Positions 16,722-24,940 of a stretch of 48,641 nucleotides of DNA are shown in pieces. The stretch is taken from assembly GCA_017381865.1 (NCBI GenBank), contig JAFOBJ010000039.1, positions 1 to 48,641 on the forward strand, read 5' to 3'. The first letter of the stretch is position 1, and every line of letters begins with the position of its first letter. A program made the position numbers and the translations under genes. This DNA comes from Bacteroidales bacterium. GTDB lineage: Bacteria > Bacteroidota > Bacteroidia > Bacteroidales > F082. The notes under the pieces are model-generated. The model worked only from the letters and a program-made list of their open reading frames with translations, was not told the DNA's origin and did no database searches.

Positions 16722-16765
16722 GAGACGCGTCAATGCAACTACAATAACACACATTGACACGTCTC
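16722..16765. repeat. GAGACG...CGTCTC hairpin between pta and ackA
   Basis: GAGACGCGTCAATG (16722-16735) pairs with CATTGACACGTCTC (16752-16765), 13 of 14 positions matching. A T-rich run follows on the + strand. It is related to elements at 13206-13275 and 42303-42325. It may attenuate pta read-through; ackA would then need its own start site. An AATTCATAATTC word array precedes it (16686-16717). Confidence 0.6.
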
Positions 16766-16795
16766 TCTTTTCAAATAATAATAACACATAATCAA

Positions 16796-18001
16796 ATGAA
16801 AGTTTTAGTTTTAAACTGCGGCAGCTCATCAATTAAATATCAACTTTTTGACATTGATGACAATGGCCACAACGTTTTGGCAAAAGGTATCCTCGAGCGT
16901 ATCGGTCTCGAAATGGGAGAATTTACACATAAATGGAACGGTGAAAAACATTACGAACAACTTCCTATTCCAAACCACACTGTTGGTATCAGCATCGTTC
17001 TTAACGCATTGCTCGACGAAAATCACGGCGTAATCAAGTCATTAGACGAAATCGGCGCAGTTGGTCATCGTTTGGTTCACGGCGGCGAAAAATTCACCAA
17101 GAGCGTCCTCATCGACGACAGCGTCATGGAACTCATGGAAGAACTCATTGACCTCGCTCCTCTCCACAACCCAGCATGTATGGCAGGCGTGAAAGCTGTT
17201 ACAGAATTGCTTCCTAACGTAAAACAAGGCGGCTGCTTCGACACAGCATTCCACTCAACAATGAAACCTGAGGCTTACCTCTACCCTATTCCTTACGAAT
17301 ATTACGAAAAATACCGCGTACGTCGCTACGGATTCCACGGAACAAGCCACAGATTCGTCGCTGAAAACGCAGCTAAATTCTTAGGCAAAGACTGGAAAGA
17401 CCAAAAAATCATCACTTGCCACTTGGGCAGCGGTGCTTCTATAGCAGCAGTAGAAAACGGAAAATCTGTCGACACATCAATGGGTTTCACTCCTGTTGAA
17501 GGTCTTATGATGGGTAGCCGCACTGGCGACCTCGACCTCGGCGTTTTCATGTACATCGCTGAAAAAGAAGGCTACGACCTCAAACAAATGAACACTCTCG
17601 TCAACAAAAAATCAGGCCTCATCGGCATCACAGGCGACAAACAAGACATGCGCGACGTCAACGCAGGCCGTGAAGCTGGCGACGAACGCGCAACATACGC
17701 ATTCAACATGTTCAAACACCGCGTCAAGAAATATATCGGTGCTTACGCAGCTGTCATGAACGGCGTCGACATCATCGTTATGACTGGCGGCATCGGCGAA
17801 AACGCTTGGTTCATGAGAGGTCCAATCTTACAAGATATGGAATATCTCGGAGTTAAGATTGACATAGATGTCAATAAAGGCTTGATGGGCGAAGCTCGCG
17901 TCATCTCAACACCAGATTCTAAAGTAACAGTCGTTGTATTCCCAACAGACGAAGAATACATGATTGCTAAAGATACATACGACATTGTTAAAAGTCTATG
18001 A
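16796..18001 (+). CDS. ackA: Acetate kinase
   Basis: 401 residues from the ATG at 16796, the usual length. It transfers phosphate from acetyl phosphate to ADP. ASKHA-fold motifs are all present: MKVLVLNCGSSSIKYQLFD (phosphate 1), GHRLVHGGEKF, CFDTAFHSTM, YGFHGTSHRFV, CHLGSGASIAA with SVDTSMGFTPVEGLMMGSRT, MTGGIGENA and the terminal DEEYMIAKDT. It forms a functional pair with pta just upstream. It ends at a clear intrinsic terminator (18021-18054). Codon bias resembles pta. Confidence 0.98.
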   Translation: MKVLVLNCGSSSIKYQLFDIDDNGHNVLAKGILERIGLEMGEFTHKWNGEKHYEQLPIPNHTVGISIVLNALLDENHGVIKSLDEIGAVGHRLVHGGEKFTKSVLIDDSVMELMEELIDLAPLHNPACMAGVKAVTELLPNVKQGGCFDTAFHSTMKPEAYLYPIPYEYYEKYRVRRYGFHGTSHRFVAENAAKFLGKDWKDQKIITCHLGSGASIAAVENGKSVDTSMGFTPVEGLMMGSRTGDLDLGVFMYIAEKEGYDLKQMNTLVNKKSGLIGITGDKQDMRDVNAGREAGDERATYAFNMFKHRVKKYIGAYAAVMNGVDIIVMTGGIGENAWFMRGPILQDMEYLGVKIDIDVNKGLMGEARVISTPDSKVTVVVFPTDEEYMIAKDTYDIVKSL

Positions 18002-18020
18002 GTCTATAAGTCTATAAGTT

Positions 18021-18054
18021 AAGGGAGCTACTAACACTTAGTAACTCCCTTTTT
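18021..18054 (+). terminator. Intrinsic terminator of ackA
   Basis: AAGGGAGCTACTAA (18021-18034) pairs with TTAGTAACTCCCTT (18038-18051) with one mismatch and a 3-base loop, followed by T's. AGTCTATA and GACTTAT word arrays flank it on both sides. Confidence 0.8.
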
Positions 18055-18108
18055 ACTTATCAACTTACTGACTCATTGACTTATCGACTTATTGACTAAT
18101 CGACTTCA

Positions 18109-19185
18109 TTAACTAACAGTCACCACTTCCACTGGCTGCGAATTAGGCTCATCTAATTTTTGATATTGATATTTAACCTTACCAAAGTCAATATCTTTCA
18201 AGTCAATCATTCTGATATTGTTATTGTCAAAAGTCTTGTAATAAACGACCTTGTTTGTCAAGTCGATGACTGAAGTCCATTGTGTTGCGCTTGGCAAGTC
18301 AGGAATTTCGTTCTTTGGGAAATTCATTCCGATTGGAATATCAAAGTTATTCAAGATATGAAAGCATTGAAGCATTGTCTGACGAGCTGTTGGCAACATA
18401 GGAGCTGTACTTTTGAAGAAAGCGGCTCTCACGAAACGTGAAGGAGGTGTGAAATCGCCAGGTAATCCAAGGAATCCGTTGCCGTGACCTATAGGATTTA
18501 CCATAAAATCTGCCATTTTATGCGCTGGAGGATTTATTGGAGTAAGGTTGATGTAATTACTCAAATTACTCAAATGCCATTTAAAACCAGGAGCGTTTGT
18601 CAAGACACCGATAGGATTGTCGTAGATATGAGGCACGCCCTCCTCAATTTCCAATACGATTTGTTTGCCGGACTTATCGCCTATTCTCCAGTGGATAGCT
18701 TCTTCGGCTCCATTGCCGCCCATAAGTGAAACGACACGCACCTTATTAATATTAGCCTTCACTTCATCGACAGTTGCGAATTGAGACAAAATCCACGACA
18801 CAAGTTGCAAGTCTGCAATAGTCGTAGAATTATATTTCTCATCATAAAGCACATAACTGCCGAAGTTAGGGAAATAGAACAGTCCGGCCGACAAGCCTGC
18901 TTCGTTGAGACCTTCCGCAATAAATTCTTTCTCATGGACAGCAAGTCCGATATAACCATACTTCGACTTAAACGTCATTCCATTCTGACCTTTCGGAGTG
19001 AAGGAAGTCTGATTGAAATTACGAGGAACGACGACATACATACTATTAAGATTTGTACCAGCCCACTCTATCGTTCGAGCTTGGAAATACGAGCCGTCGG
19101 CGGAAAACATTGAGATTCCGGTACATGCCTCCGCCTTAAAATGCCAGGCGAAAAGCAAACATGCGATGACAAATAATTTTTTCAT
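18109..19185 (-). CDS. Choloylglycine hydrolase-family (linear amide C-N) hydrolase
   Basis: 358 residues. A signal peptide (MKKLFVIACLLFAWHFKAEA) ends just before Cys21, so cleavage would expose the N-terminal nucleophile Cys of CTGISMFSADG, as Ntn-hydrolases of this family need. Other family residues are Arg in FQARTIEWAG (Glu where many bile-salt hydrolases have Asp), Asn in VLTNAPGFKWHLSNLSNYI and Arg in SRFVRAAF. The substrate may be a bile salt, penicillin V or an N-acyl signal; the RTIEW form leans to the Gram-negative penicillin-acylase-like group, but that is inference. The location is periplasmic or exported. It is monocistronic, convergent with ackA. Confidence 0.88.
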   Translation of the reverse strand: MKKLFVIACLLFAWHFKAEACTGISMFSADGSYFQARTIEWAGTNLNSMYVVVPRNFNQTSFTPKGQNGMTFKSKYGYIGLAVHEKEFIAEGLNEAGLSAGLFYFPNFGSYVLYDEKYNSTTIADLQLVSWILSQFATVDEVKANINKVRVVSLMGGNGAEEAIHWRIGDKSGKQIVLEIEEGVPHIYDNPIGVLTNAPGFKWHLSNLSNYINLTPINPPAHKMADFMVNPIGHGNGFLGLPGDFTPPSRFVRAAFFKSTAPMLPTARQTMLQCFHILNNFDIPIGMNFPKNEIPDLPSATQWTSVIDLTNKVVYYKTFDNNNIRMIDLKDIDFGKVKYQYQKLDEPNSQPVEVVTVS

Positions 19186-19303
19186 AATCTTTATTGTTTT
19201 TAGTAAAGCTTAAACAAAAGAGATTATGAAAGGTTCAAAGGGAACTATAAACTATGAACTAAGAGCTAAGAACTAAGAACTAAGAGCTAAGAACTGCAAT
19301 AAA

Positions 19304-19336
19304 AAAGAGAGTCCCTAGATTATAGGAACTCTCTTT
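19304..19336 (-). terminator. Intrinsic terminator of the T9SS cargo gene
   Basis: AAAGAGAGTCCCTA (19304-19317) pairs with TAGGAACTCTCTTT (19323-19336). On the - strand the single non-Watson-Crick pair is a G-U, and the stem runs into a T run. It lies 38 bases after the stop at 19375. CTACAAG-type and CTAAGAA-type word arrays flank it. Confidence 0.8.
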
Positions 19337-19374
19337 CTCTTGTTGTCTTGTAGTCTTGTTGACTTGTAGACTTT

Positions 19375-21309
19375 TTATTTAACGACTAATTTTTCAACTT
19401 TACGATTTCCGTTTTGTTCAACAGAGATGAAGTAAACACCTCTTTCAAGATCTTCAATATTTATTGCTGAAACAGCATTTGAAATCTCGACTTCTTTAAC
19501 ACAGCGACCTGTTAAGTCGATGATGCTTACTTGAGCGTTTGTGTTCAATGTTGTTTCAACGAAGATTGTTGAAGTAGCTGGATTTGGATGGATATTTACG
19601 GCAGCATACATTTCTTCAACACCATCGCCACCCAATGTAACGACGTATGTTTCTTTTGCATTCCATTCGTCAGTAGCGTTTTTAGCAACTACTAAAAATA
19701 CATATTCTGTATCTTTCAATAAACCTTCGAAAGTAAGTTCTTGCTCTGTTGTATAAGCTTTACCGTCAGCTTTCAACGCATCTGTCAATTCGCTAAGTAC
19801 AGCTTGGCTAAATGCTTCTTCTGTGTAAATGCCAACATGATATTCTGTTGTATTTGCATCTGGAGTAAAAACTGCCTTGATTGTTGTTTCTGTTATTTCA
19901 TTAGCATCAACGATGACATTTGCATCTGGAGTTTCATCTTCTGTGTATTTGATGTTTAATCTAGTAAGATAAATCTTTGTATAGTCACCAGGACCTGCTT
20001 CAGCTGGATCATCGAAAGCAGCTATACCAGCTACGATAAGTTTATCATCACCTTGGAATGCCATTGTGTATGTATTGATTTCTTCTTGTTCTTCATATAC
20101 TTTTGGCAATGGAACGATACCTGATCCTGCAAAAGATTCGTTAAGTTGACCATTAGGATCGAGGTTGTATACATAACCGCGATAAGATTCTGTAGCAATA
20201 TTACGAGAATAAATAGTTCCAAAAATCTGTCCGTCTGGAGCAGCTAAAATTGAGTAACAATTATTTATACAGCCATCACCTTGGAATGGTTCGAATTTAG
20301 CAAAGCCATTAGTAGCGAATGTTGTGTCGATTGTACCATCTGTATTAACGCGTGTTATGAAAGACTCATATCTTGGCATTTCTGGAGTGTTTGAATACAA
20401 CTCGTTATGACCTGCAACCAAATATTTACCGTCAGGTTGAACTGCTAATGAAAGAGCGAACTCAGCATATTCACCTGCATAAAGATACGACACACCATTT
20501 TCACCGAAAGTTTCATCCATTGTACCATTTGATTTAAGTCTGATTAGATGCGACCAAATAAACAAACCTTCATCTGCACTACCAAGTCTTTTATCTCCGC
20601 AAAGAATGATTTTGCCATTGTCCAAAGCTTTAATATCGAATGCATAAGAGTGAGCTGCTGGGTCTGAATCTAATTCGACATACGCTGTACCATCAACACC
20701 AAAAGTAGCATCGAGTAAACCTTTTTTTGTAAAACGTCTTACTATGATTTCATCATTATAATAACCAGCAACTAAAATGCGACCTTTCTTGTCAATATCG
20801 ATACCTTCGTAAATGAGACCACATTGGTCTAATTCTGTGACCACCCATCCGCCTTCACCGAACTCTTCATATTCAAAACCGTTTTCATCTAAGCATAAAA
20901 TGAAACCGGCTGTAAGTCCATTGTATGCATAACCTGCAAGATAAAGAAGACCTTCTTTTGACAAAACTGCATCATAAGGACAACTTTTATAAATAAGCGG
21001 ATCCACTTTCAAGTAAACAATACCGCCTTCACCGTATGTTTCATCCAATGTACCGTCAACATTATGACGAGAGACATAAATAGCATAGTTATATCCGTCA
21101 GTACGAGATTCACCTATTGTTAAAATCTTGCCATCTTCTTGTACCAAGATTTTATATACATAATCAAAATAGCTAAACTCATTTATTTTTGATGGATGGA
21201 ATAAGAATGTACCATCTGTACCAAAACTGGTGTCGATTTCACCTAAATCCTGAGCAAAAGTGTTCAAAGCAAATAAGCATAAAAATGCCAATGTAAATAA
21301 TTTCTTCAT
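19375..21309 (-). CDS. Secreted delta-60 repeat protein with T9SS sorting domain
   Basis: 644 residues. Signal peptide MKKLFTLAFLCLFALNTFAQ, then about seven or eight delta-60 type repeats (pattern G-x-x-D-x-x-FG-x-x-G, for example LGEIDTSFGTDGTF, NGTMDETFGENGV and DGTIDTTFATNGF), which should build a beta-propeller-like solenoid. A fibronectin-III-like segment (about 465-560) follows. The last 75 residues form a type A T9SS C-terminal domain: VNIHPNPATSTIFVET, VSIIDLTGRCVKEVEI, LERGVYFISVEQNG and KVEKLVVK. It is exported through the Sec system and then through the SprA pore, and probably anchored to the cell surface. The exact role is unknown. Confidence 0.9.
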   Translation of the reverse strand: MKKLFTLAFLCLFALNTFAQDLGEIDTSFGTDGTFLFHPSKINEFSYFDYVYKILVQEDGKILTIGESRTDGYNYAIYVSRHNVDGTLDETYGEGGIVYLKVDPLIYKSCPYDAVLSKEGLLYLAGYAYNGLTAGFILCLDENGFEYEEFGEGGWVVTELDQCGLIYEGIDIDKKGRILVAGYYNDEIIVRRFTKKGLLDATFGVDGTAYVELDSDPAAHSYAFDIKALDNGKIILCGDKRLGSADEGLFIWSHLIRLKSNGTMDETFGENGVSYLYAGEYAEFALSLAVQPDGKYLVAGHNELYSNTPEMPRYESFITRVNTDGTIDTTFATNGFAKFEPFQGDGCINNCYSILAAPDGQIFGTIYSRNIATESYRGYVYNLDPNGQLNESFAGSGIVPLPKVYEEQEEINTYTMAFQGDDKLIVAGIAAFDDPAEAGPGDYTKIYLTRLNIKYTEDETPDANVIVDANEITETTIKAVFTPDANTTEYHVGIYTEEAFSQAVLSELTDALKADGKAYTTEQELTFEGLLKDTEYVFLVVAKNATDEWNAKETYVVTLGGDGVEEMYAAVNIHPNPATSTIFVETTLNTNAQVSIIDLTGRCVKEVEISNAVSAINIEDLERGVYFISVEQNGNRKVEKLVVK

Positions 21310-21448
21310 AGTTTTATAATTTTAGTGAGTATTTTTATTTTAATGGGTACAAATTTAATAAATTTCATCAAATAATTCAATGTTATTTTTTATTTTTTTC
21401 TTACAAAATAGCACATTAAAATTAGGCATATTTCACAATAAAAATAAT

Positions 21449-21456
21449 TATCTTTG
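21449..21456 (+). promoter_or_regulatory. -7 element of the yqaE-queA unit
   Basis: TATCTTTG followed by CA, 20 bases before the ATG at 21477. The upstream 35 bases are AT-rich. Confidence 0.6.
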
Positions 21457-21476
21457 CAAGCATAAAATCAAGCATT

Positions 21477-21629
21477 ATGTCATTACTAAGAGTCATATTA
21501 TCAATATTATTCCCTCCTCTAGCAGTCATCGACAGAGGTTGCGGTTCTTTGTTAATCGTTTTTTTATTAACACTTTGCGGATGGGTTCCTGGCGTTATTG
21601 CCGCTTTAGTAATATTGAATAAAAATTAA
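21477..21629 (+). CDS. YqaE/Pmp3-family small membrane protein
   Basis: A 50-residue gene that is easy to miss by length filters. It reads MSLLRVILSILFPPLAVIDR, GCGSLLIVFLLTLCGWVPGV, IAALVILNKN. This is the Pmp3/YqaE pattern: two membrane helices with the conserved FPPxAV and L-x-L-G-W-x-P-G-x-I-A motifs. Family members are stress-linked proteolipids thought to affect membrane potential. It starts 20 bases after a good -7 element, and its stop is 3 bases before the queA ATG, so the two are one transcript. Confidence 0.88.
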   Translation: MSLLRVILSILFPPLAVIDRGCGSLLIVFLLTLCGWVPGVIAALVILNKN

Positions 21630-21632
21630 CAA

Positions 21633-22946
21633 ATGATGATAAAAGAGGTTCAGAACATTTCCATTGAGGATTACAATTATCCACTTCCTGACGAACGCAT
21701 CGCAAAATATCCTTTAGCAGAACGCGACGCTTCTAAATTATTGGTTTTAAAAAACGGAGACATAATATCGTCTAATTTTAAAAACATCAGTGACTTTTTG
21801 CCTAAAGATTCCTTATTAATATTTAATGAGACAAAAGTCGTCAGAGCGCGCCTTCAGTTCACCAAGGAAAGTGGAGCTGCCATTGAAATATTCTGCCTCG
21901 AACCTATCACCGGCAACGGCGATTACCAACTCGCATTCAGCAGTTCATCACCTTCAAGATGGCGTTGTCTCGTCGGAAACTCTCGCAGATGGAAAAACGA
22001 TAAGTTAGCGATGGAAGTCGACGTAAGACTACAAGACCACAAGACTACAAGACTACAAGAAGCCAATGGTCAACAGCCAATGGTCAACAGCCAATGGTCA
22101 ACAGTCAATGGTCAAAAAGCCACACTTTATGCGGAGCGTTTAGAAAAAAACGATAATTATTCCGTAGTGGAGTTTTCTTGGGAGCCTGCAGAATTGAGTT
22201 TCGCCGAAATATTAGAAGCAGCCGGAGAGATTCCATTGCCTCCATATTTGCACCGCGAAGCTGAAGCTTCTGACAGAGAACGTTATCAGACGGTCTTCGC
22301 TAAACATGAAGGTTCCGTAGCCGCTCCTACCGCAGGGCTGCATTTCACAAACGAATTAATCGAAAAGCTAAAACACGACGGCGTCGCTTTTGAAGAAGTG
22401 ACATTACATGTGGGCGCAGGAACATTCCGCCCTGTATCGTCAGAAAAAATCGGAGAACACGAGATGCACTCCGAGACAATCGCCGTCAGAAAATCCTGCA
22501 TCAAAAACCTGATAAAAAACAACGACAAGACAATCATTCCAGTCGGAACCACAAGCATGAGAACCATCGAATCGTTGTATTGGATGGGAGTTATGCTTAT
22601 AGAAGAAGGTCTTGAAGAACGTAACATACATCTAAATCAATGGTTTCCATATAAAGAAAGAGAAACCTTGCCATCGGCAGAAGAATCTCTTTCAGCAATA
22701 TTAAAATATATGGAAATGTATCATACGGATGTCTTCCACGCAAGTACAGCATTGATGATTGCGCCTTCGTGTAAAATCAACATCGCAAAAGCGCTCATCA
22801 CGAATTTTCATCAGCCTAAAAGCACCTTATTATTATTAGTGTCAGCTTTGATTGGCGACAAATGGAAAGACGTCTACCAATACGCCCTCGACAACGATTT
22901 CAGATTTTTAAGCTACGGCGACAGCTGCCTTTTTGTCAATGCATAA
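21633..22946 (+). CDS. queA: S-adenosylmethionine:tRNA ribosyltransferase-isomerase QueA with in-frame repeat insertion
   Basis: 437 residues. QueA adds the epoxycyclopentane moiety from SAM to preQ1 in tRNA. Family motifs: YPLPDERIAKYPLAERDASK, LLIFNETKVVRARL, PLPPYLHREAEASDRERYQT, VAAPTAGLHFTNELIEKL, LHVGAGTFRPV and ITNFHQPKSTLLLLVSALIG. Residues 132-163 do not belong to the fold: they are encoded by short tandem words (22026-22122) and give the Q/N/S/T-rich stretch around QPMVNSQWSTVNGQ. Without them the protein would be about 405 residues. The insertion falls in a loop region between LAMEVDVRL and ATLYAERL, and the frame is kept. The stop codon lies in an AATTCATAA word array. Confidence 0.93.
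   Translation: MMIKEVQNISIEDYNYPLPDERIAKYPLAERDASKLLVLKNGDIISSNFKNISDFLPKDSLLIFNETKVVRARLQFTKESGAAIEIFCLEPITGNGDYQLAFSSSSPSRWRCLVGNSRRWKNDKLAMEVDVRLQDHKTTRLQEANGQQPMVNSQWSTVNGQKATLYAERLEKNDNYSVVEFSWEPAELSFAEILEAAGEIPLPPYLHREAEASDRERYQTVFAKHEGSVAAPTAGLHFTNELIEKLKHDGVAFEEVTLHVGAGTFRPVSSEKIGEHEMHSETIAVRKSCIKNLIKNNDKTIIPVGTTSMRTIESLYWMGVMLIEEGLEERNIHLNQWFPYKERETLPSAEESLSAILKYMEMYHTDVFHASTALMIAPSCKINIAKALITNFHQPKSTLLLLVSALIGDKWKDVYQYALDNDFRFLSYGDSCLFVNA
22026..22122. repeat. Low-complexity word repeats inside queA
   Basis: First come four or more 8-base units of the type AAGACTAC (22026-22060). Then come three copies of AGCCAATGGTCAAC and one variant (22061-22116), period 14. The 16-base word AGCCAATGGTCAACAG is identical to an arm of the hairpin at 23842-23857, and the CTACAAG words match the intergenic array at about 19340-19370 on the other strand. 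The total stays a multiple of three. Confidence 0.9.
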
Positions 22947-23012
22947 TTCATAATTCACAATTCATAATCACCTTAAATTATGCATTATGAATTATGAATT
23001 ATGAATTATTTC
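22940..23012. terminator. Inverted AATTCATAA word array between queA and the regulator
   Basis: Left words ATTCATAATTC (22942-22969) face right words AATTATGAATTATG (22976-23010). They form a long AT-only dyad between convergent genes and probably act as a bidirectional terminator. The array runs into both genes: it supplies the queA stop and the last codons of the response regulator (IIHNS). Confidence 0.6.
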
Positions 23013-23726
23013 AACAGGTTCTGTAACGACCAATCTGAATCCGACTCCGTGAACTGTTAAGATTTTCACATTAGGGTCTGATTTAAGGTATTTTCTTAAA
23101 CGAGCGATAAACACATCCATGGAGCGACCGATGAAATAGTCGTTGTTTCCCCATATCATTTTCAGGACCTTTTTACGAGTAACGAGGTCGTTTTTATTGT
23201 CGTACAGCACTTTAAGCAAAGCAGCTTCTTTTCTTGTAAGTGGCTGTTCTTTTCCGTCGAGGATAAGGAGCATATTTTTTGCGTCGAAGACGAAGCGTCC
23301 GATGTTAATTTTTTCACCCGAAAGCGTGTAAGTGAACGGATCTTTTTTCTCCACGCGACGCATCACCGCCTTGATTCTCAAAAGCAACTCTTCATTAGTA
23401 AAAGGTTTTGTTAGATAATCATCGACGCCATATTCAAAATCTTTTAGAATATTAACTAACAGACCTTTAGAAGTAAGAAAAATCATTGGCACATCTGGAT
23501 TCAAAATCCTAATCTGAGCAGCCAACGCAAAACCATCGATACCTGTCATCTCAATGTCGAGAATACAGACATCAATGTCATATTTTTTAAAAAAGTCTAA
23601 GCCCTCAATACTTTTTTTCGCAGCATATACTTTATAATCAACAGCATTTAGGCTTTCACTTATGGAATTACGCAAATCGACATCTTCTTCGACGAGTAAA
23701 ACTGAAGTTTTATTATGTGTTTTCAT
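22992..23726 (-). CDS. OmpR-family response regulator (RprY-like)
   Basis: 244 residues. The receiver domain (about 8-122) has LLVEEDVDLRN acidic residues, the phospho-acceptor D57 in VCILDIEMTGIDG, T in FLTSKG and K in YLTKPF. The winged-helix effector (about 135-235) has the OmpR pattern LTRKEAALLKVLYDN, VTRKKVLKMIWG, SMDVFIARLRKYLK and ILTVHGVGFRLV. Sequence style and the unusual ILDIEM loop recall Bacteroides RprY; that is from memory, so no symbol is given. No histidine kinase is adjacent, so it is an orphan here. The final residues EIIHNS are encoded by the word-repeat array. Confidence 0.9.
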   Translation of the reverse strand: MKTHNKTSVLLVEEDVDLRNSISESLNAVDYKVYAAKKSIEGLDFFKKYDIDVCILDIEMTGIDGFALAAQIRILNPDVPMIFLTSKGLLVNILKDFEYGVDDYLTKPFTNEELLLRIKAVMRRVEKKDPFTYTLSGEKINIGRFVFDAKNMLLILDGKEQPLTRKEAALLKVLYDNKNDLVTRKKVLKMIWGNNDYFIGRSMDVFIARLRKYLKSDPNVKILTVHGVGFRLVVTEPVEIIHNS

Positions 23727-23798
23727 AATTTGTTGTTTTATAACAATAAACTAACAAAAAAGAAAATTGTTTAACGCACCATTATATTTTTTTAACTA

Positions 23799-23855
23799 TT
23801 GACCATTGGCTTTTGGCTGTTGAACTAAGGCTATTGAACTAAAGCCAATGGTCAA
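23799..23855 (-). terminator. Perfect 15-bp inverted repeat after the polyprenyl synthase
   Basis: TTGACCATTGGCTTT (23799-23813) is the exact reverse complement of AAAGCCAATGGTCAA (23841-23855), with a 27-base loop that itself contains the words TTGAACTAA. It lies just past the stop of the - strand gene at 23860. Its arm word is repeated inside queA. Confidence 0.7.
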
Positions 23856-23859
23856 CAGT

Positions 23860-24834
23860 TTATTTATTCCTTGTATATAAATACGCTGCGTAATCTCTTA
23901 AAACTTGTTTTCTTTCCTCTGCAACATTAACATTATCAAGGTTTTTCAAAGAATCTTCGTAATATTTTGTCATTAAATCTGTGACGACACCTCTAACATT
24001 ATATTTATCGTAGATATTCAATACTGTTTGTATTTTGTTTTCATCACGGCCTTTAGGCATTGCAAAAAGTTGACGAAGAACATTTTTATCTTCTTCCGAA
24101 GCAAGTTCTAAAGCCTTGAGATACAAATATGTTTTCTTATTATCAGCGATATCGCCGCCTGTCATCTTACCAAAGACTTTAACATCGCCATAACAGTCGA
24201 AGATGTCATCTTGAAGTTGGAATGCCATTCCTAAATTAATTCCGAAGTCGTAGATAGCTTTTTGATTGTTATCGTCTGCGTTTGCTACTATCGCACCTAT
24301 TTTCAAAACAGAACCAAGAAGCACTGCTGTTTTAAGACGAATCATTTCAAGATAAGCATCAAGGCTTACATTTTCCTGAGTTTCAAAATTAAGGTCAAAT
24401 TGCTGTCCCTCACACACTTCCAAAGCCACTTTGCAAAGTTCAGCGAAAACATCATAAGAATATTCTTTTTTCATCGACAAGACATATTGAAACGCCTTGA
24501 TTAACATTGTGTCACCCGAAAGCAACGCGATGTCTGAATTCCATTTATGATAAATAGTCTCCATTCCGCGACGCAAAGGAGCTTGGTCCATAATATCATC
24601 ATGAACCAAAGTGAAGTTATGGAAAATCTCTGCAGCAACAGCAGGAACCATACAATCGTCAATGTTACCGCCAAAAAGTTCGCACGCAAGAAGACACAAA
24701 GTCGGTCTCATTCTCTTTCCTCCTTGATGGAGAATATATTTTATAGGAGCATACAATTCTTCTGGATTTCCACTAAAACTTTGATTTTCAATATAATCAT
24801 TGACTAATTTTTGTATTTGTTCAACGTTTGCCAT
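23860..24834 (-). CDS. Polyprenyl (E-isoprenyl) diphosphate synthase
   Basis: 324 residues. A chain-elongating trans-prenyltransferase: the first Asp-rich motif HDDIMDQAPLRRG (D79-D83) and the second QLQDDIFDCYGD (D209-D213) are intact, with GGKRMRPTL (substrate binding) and GQQFDLNFE between. It makes a C15-C40 allylic diphosphate for quinones or undecaprenyl precursors; product length cannot be read by eye. ATG start, no close operon partner, and a perfect hairpin just downstream. The upstream 100 bases are very AT-rich and shared with the divergent secreted protein at 24941. Confidence 0.93.
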   Translation of the reverse strand: MANVEQIQKLVNDYIENQSFSGNPEELYAPIKYILHQGGKRMRPTLCLLACELFGGNIDDCMVPAVAAEIFHNFTLVHDDIMDQAPLRRGMETIYHKWNSDIALLSGDTMLIKAFQYVLSMKKEYSYDVFAELCKVALEVCEGQQFDLNFETQENVSLDAYLEMIRLKTAVLLGSVLKIGAIVANADDNNQKAIYDFGINLGMAFQLQDDIFDCYGDVKVFGKMTGGDIADNKKTYLYLKALELASEEDKNVLRQLFAMPKGRDENKIQTVLNIYDKYNVRGVVTDLMTKYYEDSLKNLDNVNVAEERKQVLRDYAAYLYTRNK

Positions 24835-24940
24835 AGCACTTTTAAATTATAAATTAGAATTTCAAAAATACAATTTTTTAAGGTATTAATAATAAAAAAA
24901 TGGTGTGAAATTTGTAATATTTTTTTTAAAATTATAAACG

